A stretch of DNA of 6,479 nt from JBBSEZ01 sp038239195 (GTDB lineage: Bacteria > Planctomycetota > Planctomycetia > Gemmatales > Gemmataceae): assembly GCA_038239195.1 (NCBI GenBank), contig JBBSEZ010000520.1, positions 1 to 6,479 of the forward strand, given 5' to 3'. Below, piece by piece: positions 1-4,945 of this stretch. The position numbers were made by a program, and so were the translations under genes. The notes below the pieces were generated by a model that saw only the letters and a program-made list of their open reading frames with translations, was not told the DNA's origin and searched no databases. Position 1 is the stretch's first letter. Every line of letters starts with the position of its first letter.

Positions 1-42
1 TACAACAGCGACCTCTGGAGTGCTTTGTCCGGTAGTAGCCAT
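1..42 (-). CDS. Possible 5' end of a minus-strand gene, cut by the window edge
   Basis: An ATG at 42-40 on the minus strand opens a frame that stays open for 14 codons to the edge of the window, reading MATTGQSTPEVAVV. A purine-rich AAAGGGG (minus strand, 49-55) lies 6 nt before the ATG and could serve as a ribosome binding site. A possible minus-strand promoter lies about 55-80 nt further upstream, at 96-125. Fourteen codons are too few to judge coding character or identify a product, so this is a tentative call supported only by the start signals and the divergent arrangement with the plus-strand gene at 346. Confidence 0.3.
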   Translation of the reverse strand, partial: MATTGQSTPEVAVV

Positions 43-95
43 CCCTGGCCCCTTTCACGCTTTACGCTACGGCTCGGTTTTGCCTTTCCCCCCAC

Positions 96-125
96 AGCAT
101 ACCATCTCCTCCTTTCCCGTGCGAA
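96..125 (-). promoter_or_regulatory. Possible minus-strand sigma70-like promoter
   Basis: On the minus strand, TTCGCA (125-120; 4 of 6 matches to TTGACA) is followed after 18 nt by TATGCT (101-96; 4 of 6 matches to TATAAT). A TG one base before the -10 box gives an extended -10. Transcription would start near position 89 and give a leader of roughly 46 nt before the ATG at 42. The match is moderate, and the call leans on its position upstream of the possible partial gene. Confidence 0.25.
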
Positions 126-166
126 CCCAGTCGTGCGCCCAGCATCCGCGCGGAGACCGTGCGAAC
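117..166. repeat. 10-bp direct repeat, two copies 40 bp apart
   Basis: CCGTGCGAAC occurs at 117-126 and again at 157-166. The left copy covers the putative minus-strand -35 box (120-125), and the right copy ends one base before the putative plus-strand -35 box (168-173). This placement suggests a shared operator for divergent promoters, although a chance 10-mer repeat in GC-rich DNA is not excluded. Confidence 0.35.
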
Positions 167-167
167 G

Positions 168-196
168 TTGACGCGCGTCGCAACCTCGGGTAGCAT
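168..196 (+). promoter_or_regulatory. Likely plus-strand sigma70-like promoter
   Basis: TTGACG (168-173; 5 of 6 matches to the -35 consensus) and TAGCAT (191-196; 4 of 6 matches to the -10 consensus) are separated by the ideal 17 nt. A perfect 10-bp palindrome, GACGCGCGTC (170-179), overlaps the -35 box and could be an operator. Transcription would begin near 203, giving a leader of about 140 nt before the ATG at 346. It would drive the hypothetical gene and possibly the GNAT gene. Confidence 0.4.
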
Positions 197-291
197 TCAG
201 ATGTTCCCGGAGGCACGTCACCCTGGGAACCTCATCTCGCCCTCGGCGTGTTCGAGCACAGACGCCACGCGAGATCGAAGGCTGGTTGTCG

Positions 292-323
292 CGAGCTTCG
301 CAACCGCGAGGTGGCGAAGCTCG
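292..323 (+). promoter_or_regulatory. Leader hairpin upstream of the 346 start
   Basis: CGAGCTTCGC (292-301) and GCGAAGCTCG (314-323) form a perfect 10-bp inverted repeat around a 12-nt loop. In RNA this would be a stable stem ending 9 nt before the GAGGG ribosome binding site (333-337) of the gene at 346. No T-run follows, so it does not look like a factor-independent terminator. It may affect translation or mRNA stability, or it may be a protein-binding site in DNA. Confidence 0.4.
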
Positions 324-345
324 TTTCATCGCGAGGGCCCAGAAA

Positions 346-873
346 ATGAGCGCCGACCTTCGCATCCGCAGCGCTCGCCGACATCTCGACCTGTTCGAGG
401 AATCGTGGAAGGCCGACCACGACGCAGCGATGCGCTGCCGGGACTTCGAGGCATTCCTGGCTGTGGGGGTGATGGTCTTCCGGTTGATCGATGGCCTGCA
501 CGGTTCGCGGCGCGAGCGAGTGTTCCGCGGCCTCGAAGAGCCCAACCATCAGTTCGATGCTGCGGAGAAGGAGTGCTACCTGCGCTGGCTCGCCCTGGCC
601 GACTCGATGGCGCCGCACATACCCACCTTCGCGCAGAAATTCGGGACCGTCGAGAGCGCCGAAGACCTCCAAACCTGCCAGGCGAAAGCACGATTCACGC
701 TGTCGACCTGGGCGCCAGCGGCCCTCGCCGGCGCGGTTGGTTCGAGGGCCCTCGACTTCAGCGTGGAAGACGCGGAACAGGTCCGCGCCGCCCTCCAAAC
801 GCCAGGAGGGCCCGGGAGGCCAACCCGGCCCCCGCGCCGCGTTCCAACCGCCGACCCCTCGGTCCTCGGTTGA
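346..873 (+). CDS. Hypothetical protein, small soluble helical protein
   Basis: This 175-residue protein is not assigned to a named family. It appears soluble and mostly helical, with no signal peptide or membrane segment. The N-terminal half is rich in charged and aromatic residues (RRHLDLFEESWKADHDAAM at about 11-29, VFRLIDG at 44-50, CYLRWLALAD at 77-86). The last 25 residues are Pro/Arg-rich and probably disordered. The frame also opens at a TTG (286), but the ATG at 346 is preferred: it has GAGGG 8 nt upstream and leaves the 292-323 inverted repeat in the leader. The protein reads like a conserved planctomycete protein that I recall only loosely. The GNAT gene follows on the same strand after 144 nt, so the two may be co-transcribed. 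No catalytic motif is visible, and no function is proposed. Confidence 0.6.
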   Translation: MSADLRIRSARRHLDLFEESWKADHDAAMRCRDFEAFLAVGVMVFRLIDGLHGSRRERVFRGLEEPNHQFDAAEKECYLRWLALADSMAPHIPTFAQKFGTVESAEDLQTCQAKARFTLSTWAPAALAGAVGSRALDFSVEDAEQVRAALQTPGGPGRPTRPPRRVPTADPSVLG

Positions 874-1017
874 GCGACAACCAACCCGGCCCGCGAGCAG
901 CGATCTATTCGGTTGCCCGGATAGGAGGTGGTAGGACGGGAACGCTCTCGGCCGTTCTCGCGCTTTTGAACGCGGTCCGCGGAGGCGCCCTCTCCCTCTC
1001 TTCAGCAGGCCCTGGCG

Positions 1018-1569
1018 ATGTCCAGCCTTCTCCAGAAAATCCCGTTCTCGGAGGCCCTTCTTCCCCGCGTGCAGGCTTTCGATTGCGGCGCCGAGCCCTG
1101 GCAGCGCGAAGTCTCCGACTGGATCAAGGCACCTCGGGGAGCGGGCGGGGCGCTCGATCAACTTCTCCAGCCGGGCTCGCAGGTCTGGCTCTATGCGGCG
1201 GAGCAAGGCTCCCTCGTCGGTTTTGGGTCGCTCGCGATAGGCTCGCAGCGCTGGCCTCGGCCGAAAGACCCACCGATCGAGACCAGCGTGATTCCCGTGC
1301 TTGGCGTTGACCAGAGGTTCTGGGGGCAGCCGGCCGGGCCGCCGGAAGACCGCTACTCCGCTCGCATCCTGGACGATCTCATCGCGGAAGCGAGCGCTCA
1401 CCGAGACGCCCGTCCCATCCTCGTCCTCTACGTCTCCCTCGACAACGCCCGAGGGATCACGTTTTACGAACGGGCTGGCTTTCAGGAGCTCCACAAGTCC
1501 TGGACGGACAAGAACACCGGGCGCGTCTACAAGCGCATGTTCCTCGTGTTGCCAGAAGTGATCGGATAG
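1018..1569 (+). CDS. GNAT-family N-acetyltransferase
   Basis: This predicted cytoplasmic 183-residue protein should transfer an acetyl group from acetyl-CoA to an unknown amine. The C-terminal half shows the GNAT core: a beta-4-like strand at IPVLGVD (92-98) and a motif-B segment at 136-155 (VLYVSLDNARG then ITFYERAGF), including Asn143, Tyr150 and Gly154-Phe155. The usual pyrophosphate loop Q/R-x-x-G-x-G/A is replaced by FWGQPAGPPEDRYS (101-114). The N-terminal FDCG (21-24) resembles a motif found in TacT/AtaT-type GNAT toxins. The reading frame is closed upstream by a stop at 967-969, and ATG 1018 is the first conventional start. Its ribosome binding site is weak (AGCAGG, 1004-1009). The 144-nt gap before it has no convincing promoter, so it may be read from the upstream gene. 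The family call is secure, but the substrate and any toxin role are not. Confidence 0.82.
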   Translation: MSSLLQKIPFSEALLPRVQAFDCGAEPWQREVSDWIKAPRGAGGALDQLLQPGSQVWLYAAEQGSLVGFGSLAIGSQRWPRPKDPPIETSVIPVLGVDQRFWGQPAGPPEDRYSARILDDLIAEASAHRDARPILVLYVSLDNARGITFYERAGFQELHKSWTDKNTGRVYKRMFLVLPEVIG

Positions 1570-1586
1570 CCGGCTTGTTCTCCTGA

Positions 1587-1626
1587 AGGACGGCGGGCCC
1601 CGCCGCGTGCCGGCAGGGCCCGTCCT
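1587..1626. terminator. GC-rich hairpin in the convergent gap, possible terminator
   Basis: AGGAC (1587-1591) plus GGGCCC (1595-1600) pair with GGGCCC (1616-1621) plus GTCCT (1622-1626), with a 3-nt bulge and a 15-nt loop. A competing smaller stem pairs 1591-1596 with 1600-1605. The hairpin lies between the ends of the GNAT gene and the DUF1501 gene, where a bidirectional terminator would be expected. Neither side has a T-tract, so intrinsic termination would be inefficient. It could instead block exonucleases or protect the mRNA 3' ends. Confidence 0.4.
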
Positions 1627-1655
1627 CGTCAATCGGTTGCCTGTCGGCCCGCCCC

Positions 1656-2903
1656 TCAGAAAATCGGCAGCGCCGGGAAGTTGCCCTTGAGCACCGTCCG
1701 CGTGTCCTCGAAGCCCATCCACTTCGACAGCATCGTCGCGTAGACCGACCGGAAGTCGGTGGTCATCTTCAGGTTCCCCGCGTCCAGGTCGGACAGGCTC
1801 GGGTGCCGGCCGTAGAAGCCGCCCTTGACCTTGTTGCCCAGCACGAACATCGGCGTCGCGGTCCCGTGGTCGGTGCCCTTGCTGGCGTTCTCGCCCACCC
1901 GCCGGCCGAACTCCGTGAACGCCATCACCGCCACGTCGTCGGCCCGCCCGATCCGCTGCAGGTCCTCGACGAAGCCGCGCAGCGCGTCGGACAGGTAGGT
2001 GAGCAGCAGCCCCTGAAGGCCCGCCTGCGCGGCGTGCGTGTCGTACCCGCCCATGCTCACGTAGTAGATGCGCGTCGGCATCTTCGCGGCGATCATGGCC
2101 GCCACCTTCTTCAGGTCGAGCGTCAACTCGTTGTCGCTGCCGTAGTCCACGCGCGTCCGGTACTCCGCGCACGCGCTCCGCACCCGGGCCGCCCCCGCGG
2201 TCGCCGTGCGCGAGACGGTGTTGACGAAGGCCAGCGACGAGTTCGTGGTCGGGTAGACCTGGCCGAACGTCTCGAAGACCTTCTGCTGCGCGGGGGTGCC
2301 GTTCCGGCCGAACTTGCGCGGGTCCTTGAAGACCACCGGGGAATGCTTCGCGCTGGAGACCGCCAGCGCCTGCCGGGACGCGACGTTGACGATGTAGTTA
2401 TCGATCCCCGTCGGTTGGTGGGCGTCGGCGAAGCGCCCCAGCCAGCCGTACTTGTCGCTGCCGTGCGGCACCGCCGTGTGCCACCAGTCCATCGCGGTGA
2501 AGTGCGACAGCGTGGGCCTCGGATAGCCGCAGCCGTGAACGACCGCCATCTTCCCATCCTTGAACAGCCGCTGGAGCCCCTCGCAGTTCGGGTGCAACCC
2601 GAACTGGCCGTCGAGCTTGAGCACCTCCCGCTTGGAGACGGCGAGCACCGGCCGCGCCTTGTAGTAGGCGTCGTCGGTGAAGGGGACGATGGTGTTGAGC
2701 CCGTCGTTGCCGCCCGCCAGTTCCAGGACGACCAGGATGCGCTCGGGGCGCTTCGCGGCGGCCCCGTCGAGGGCCTTTGCCGTCTCCGCCAGGCTCACCT
2801 GCTGAAAGAGCGCGGGCAGCCCGGCCGAGACGCCCACCGCGTACATGCCCGCGCACAGCAGGTCGCGGCGCGAGCAGGAGACCGTTTCCGTCTTGATCCA
2901 CAT
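1656..2903 (-). CDS. DUF1501 family protein with Tat signal
   Basis: This 415-residue exported protein is the last gene of the operon. The N-terminus carries a twin-arginine motif, SRRDLL (11-16), followed by a hydrophobic stretch, so it should be exported folded, perhaps with bound metal. DUF1501 belongs to the alkaline-phosphatase/sulfatase-like group. Conserved blocks seen are GGNDGLNT (64-71), SHFTAMDWW (133-141), GGYDTH (285-290), FTEFGRR (329-335) and GTDHG (343-347); the Asp and His residues in these are plausible metal ligands. Length is typical. The frame could open at a TTG overlapping the DUF1800 stop, adding 11 residues. The ATG at 2903 is chosen because GGGAGG lies 9 nt upstream and the Tat motif then sits at the usual distance from the start. 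It follows DUF1800 after 29 nt. The family is certain; the enzymatic activity and substrate are unknown. Confidence 0.93.
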   Translation of the reverse strand: MWIKTETVSCSRRDLLCAGMYAVGVSAGLPALFQQVSLAETAKALDGAAAKRPERILVVLELAGGNDGLNTIVPFTDDAYYKARPVLAVSKREVLKLDGQFGLHPNCEGLQRLFKDGKMAVVHGCGYPRPTLSHFTAMDWWHTAVPHGSDKYGWLGRFADAHQPTGIDNYIVNVASRQALAVSSAKHSPVVFKDPRKFGRNGTPAQQKVFETFGQVYPTTNSSLAFVNTVSRTATAGAARVRSACAEYRTRVDYGSDNELTLDLKKVAAMIAAKMPTRIYYVSMGGYDTHAAQAGLQGLLLTYLSDALRGFVEDLQRIGRADDVAVMAFTEFGRRVGENASKGTDHGTATPMFVLGNKVKGGFYGRHPSLSDLDAGNLKMTTDFRSVYATMLSKWMGFEDTRTVLKGNFPALPIF

Positions 2904-2912
2904 AAGGACAAT

Positions 2913-2918
2913 CCTCCC
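2913..2918 (-). promoter_or_regulatory. Shine-Dalgarno site deciding the DUF1501 start
   Basis: GGGAGG on the minus strand lies 9 nt before the ATG at 2903. It supports that ATG over the in-frame TTG at 2936, which overlaps the DUF1800 stop codon. Confidence 0.7.
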
Positions 2919-2932
2919 AGGGTGGTTTCCAA

Positions 2933-4912
2933 TCAACCGAGCTGATATTCCGGGGCGCTGAGGACCAGGTGAAGGGCCCGCCGCAGCGCGACCTCCAGGT
3001 CCTTGCTCTTGTAGTCGATGGTGCCCGACTTCAATTCGTCGCGCAAGAACTGGACGACGGCGGCCCTGCGGTCGGCGTGCAAGGGGACGCTCAGGAACCG
3101 CCGGCCGAAGTAATCGACCGCCCCTTCCGCCGTGGTGACCTTCGCAGCGCGCGTCATGGCGACGAGGTTGAGCTCGGCCGGCGTGCGCGGGATCGGCTTG
3201 ACGCGGTTATACGCCTCGACGAAGCCGGTGTAGACGCCGACGGCGAGGTTGTAGTCCTCGGCGTTGGCCACCTTGCTCATCTTCGATTTCGTCATCTTGG
3301 TGTCGGGGACCATGACGCCCTCCCCCTTTTTCGGAGGGGCCTTCTCCATGACCTTGCCCTTCATGCCCGAGCCTTTCACGCCCGAGAGGTAGTGGTCGTA
3401 GGCGCGCAGGGAGACCGGCTCCATGCGGCCCTTCTTTTGGTCCCACACGCGGGGCTGGATCTTGTACTCGGGGAACGTCAGCGGGATTCGGCGATACCCG
3501 TCGGCCACGATCTTGTCCGGCGTGGGGTAGGGGCCGGGGCCGGGGAACAGCAGCGTCTGCGCGAAGTTCCCGCGCACCAGCAAGGTCGCCGGGTTGATCC
3601 ACGACCGCCCGCCCGGCCAGCCCGCCACGTTGGGCGGGAAGAACAGCAACTGCCCCAGCGCCGTGGTCGTCTCCGTGCAGTCGGGAACGCCCGGGATGGC
3701 GCGCAGGCCCAGCTTGCGATACGTCGAGATGACGAAGGGGACCGGCGCCTTGATCTGCGTCCCGTACGACGGCTCGCTGTAGAAGTCGCGCGACAGGAAG
3801 ATCGTCTTCAGCAGTGGCTTGACGTCGTACTTCGACTTCAGGAGCACCTTCGCCAGTTTGTCGTTGAGCTCCGGCGACAGGTCCTCGCGCACGAAGTAGC
3901 GGTAGAGCTTGCGGGACACGAAGCGCGGCGTGGCGGGCTGCTTCAGAATAATGTCGATGGCGTCGTAGCCGTTGAAGTTGCCCTTCTGGCCGAGAAACTC
4001 CTTGATGCCCTTGTCGTGCAGGTTGGGGCTGTCGATGAACTTCGCCTTCTGCTTGACGGTAGCTTCGGGCGTCGTGGTCCAGCCGGTAAAGGCGCGGGCC
4101 ATCTCGCGAATGTCCTTCTCGGTGTAGCCCTTGCCCTCGCCCATCGTGAACAGTTCCATCACCTCGCGGGCGAAGTTCTCGTTGGGCTTGCCCTTCACGT
4201 TCTCGCGATTGTCGAGCCAGATCAGCATGGCCGGGTCCTGAGCAACTGCCACGAGCAGGGCGCGGAAGTTGCCGTTGCCGTGCTTGCGCATCGTCTCGAT
4301 GTGGGCCAGCATCAGCTCGTAGTTGAGGATCTTCTCCTGGCTGGTGGCGAAGTGGTCGTGCCAGAAGAGCGTCAACTTCTCCTGGAGGGGCCGCGGCGTC
4401 ACGAGCATGCGCTCGGCCCACCACTGCGAGGCGCGGCGCATCTCCGAGTGCTCGCTGATGAGCAGCGTGTAGAACTCGTTCACGGTCGGCTGGTAGCGCA
4501 GCGGCGGCTTCTGCGTCGCCTTGACGCCATACGCCTTGCCCGTGAGCAGCGCCCCGAGAACGATCTGGTCGAGGGGGACGAGCTTGTGCCCGTTGGGGTA
4601 GATCCCCGACGGGACGAACGCGGGCAACTTGCTGTCATCGATGGCCTGGTACTCGACCAGGTAATCGACCGCCTTCTCGGGCGTCATCGCGGCCAGCTTC
4701 TGGACCTCCTCCGGCGTCCCGCCGAAGCCTGCGCGCTCCAACAGGTGGGCCGCCCGCGCGTAGTTCCACTCCTTGGCGGCGATCGGCGTCAGGTCGTTTG
4801 CCCAGGACGCCGGCCCGGCCCCGGTCGGCGCCGCCTTCGGCCCCGCGGCGCTCGCCAGCGCCGGGCAGGCGAACAGGCAGGCCGTCAACAAGAACCTCGT
4901 ACCGTTTCTCAT
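2933..4912 (-). CDS. DUF1800 family protein, exported
   Basis: This 659-residue protein is the middle gene of the operon. The N-terminus (RFLLTACLFACPALASAAG, about 6-24) looks like a Sec signal peptide with cleavage near 20-23. No twin-arginine pair is present, and LFAC is a poor lipobox. DUF1800 blocks follow in order: ARAAHLLERAGFGGTPEEV (52-70), WWAERML (164-170), LTLFWHDHFATS (180-191), FRALLVAVAQDPAMLIWLDN (216-235), NENFAREVMELFTMGEGKGY (244-263), MARAFTGW (271-278), FVSRKLYRYFV (331-341) and FFPPNVAGWPGGRSWI (424-439). A Lys/Met-rich low-complexity stretch spans about 511-548, and the protein ends RRALHLVLSAPEYQLG. The ATG has AAGGAG 6 nt upstream (4919-4924) and lies 33 nt after the amidohydrolase stop. 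DUF1800 genes usually neighbour DUF1501 genes, which suggests partner proteins in the periplasm or at the cell surface. The biochemical role is unsettled. Confidence 0.93.
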   Translation of the reverse strand: MRNGTRFLLTACLFACPALASAAGPKAAPTGAGPASWANDLTPIAAKEWNYARAAHLLERAGFGGTPEEVQKLAAMTPEKAVDYLVEYQAIDDSKLPAFVPSGIYPNGHKLVPLDQIVLGALLTGKAYGVKATQKPPLRYQPTVNEFYTLLISEHSEMRRASQWWAERMLVTPRPLQEKLTLFWHDHFATSQEKILNYELMLAHIETMRKHGNGNFRALLVAVAQDPAMLIWLDNRENVKGKPNENFAREVMELFTMGEGKGYTEKDIREMARAFTGWTTTPEATVKQKAKFIDSPNLHDKGIKEFLGQKGNFNGYDAIDIILKQPATPRFVSRKLYRYFVREDLSPELNDKLAKVLLKSKYDVKPLLKTIFLSRDFYSEPSYGTQIKAPVPFVISTYRKLGLRAIPGVPDCTETTTALGQLLFFPPNVAGWPGGRSWINPATLLVRGNFAQTLLFPGPGPYPTPDKIVADGYRRIPLTFPEYKIQPRVWDQKKGRMEPVSLRAYDHYLSGVKGSGMKGKVMEKAPPKKGEGVMVPDTKMTKSKMSKVANAEDYNLAVGVYTGFVEAYNRVKPIPRTPAELNLVAMTRAAKVTTAEGAVDYFGRRFLSVPLHADRRAAVVQFLRDELKSGTIDYKSKDLEVALRRALHLVLSAPEYQLG

Positions 4913-4918
4913 GCTGTT

Positions 4919-4924
4919 CTCCTT
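4919..4924 (-). promoter_or_regulatory. Shine-Dalgarno site of the DUF1800 gene
   Basis: AAGGAG on the minus strand lies 6 nt before the ATG at 4912. It falls within the 33-nt gap after the amidohydrolase stop, which suggests the DUF1800 gene is translated independently from the shared mRNA. Confidence 0.65.
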
Positions 4925-4945
4925 CGATCGGTCGCTTGCGGTGAA

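Noticed and set aside
286..345. Twenty-residue N-terminal extension of the hypothetical protein from TTG 286
   Set aside because: The extension would encode the inverted repeat, and the ATG at 346 has a well-placed GAGGG site. It is not fully excluded.
923..929. Strong AGGAGGT Shine-Dalgarno-like site in the gap before the GNAT gene
   Set aside because: No ATG, GTG or TTG lies at a suitable distance with a sensible open frame, and the GNAT start is about 90 nt further on.
159..1310. Long plus-strand frame of 383 codons overlapping both the hypothetical and GNAT genes
   Set aside because: It is rich in Arg, Pro and Ser with no recognisable domain, as expected for an off-frame reading of GC-rich DNA, and it overlaps two better-supported genes.
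232..2172. Long minus-strand frame of 646 codons antisense to the GNAT gene and overlapping DUF1501
   Set aside because: It overlaps the certain DUF1501 gene in another frame, has a low-complexity Arg/Gly composition, and shows no family motif.
2904..2936. Eleven-residue N-terminal extension of DUF1501 from a TTG overlapping the DUF1800 stop
   Set aside because: The ATG at 2903 has a better start codon, a GGGAGG site at 9 nt, and places the Tat motif at a normal distance.
1803..2945. Plus-strand frame of 380 codons opposite DUF1501
   Set aside because: It is an antisense shadow of a confidently identified gene, with Arg/Val/His-rich composition and no motif.
3207..4424. Minus-strand frame of 405 codons inside DUF1800
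   Set aside because: It is an out-of-frame shadow of the DUF1800 gene, whose conserved blocks are all in the other frame.
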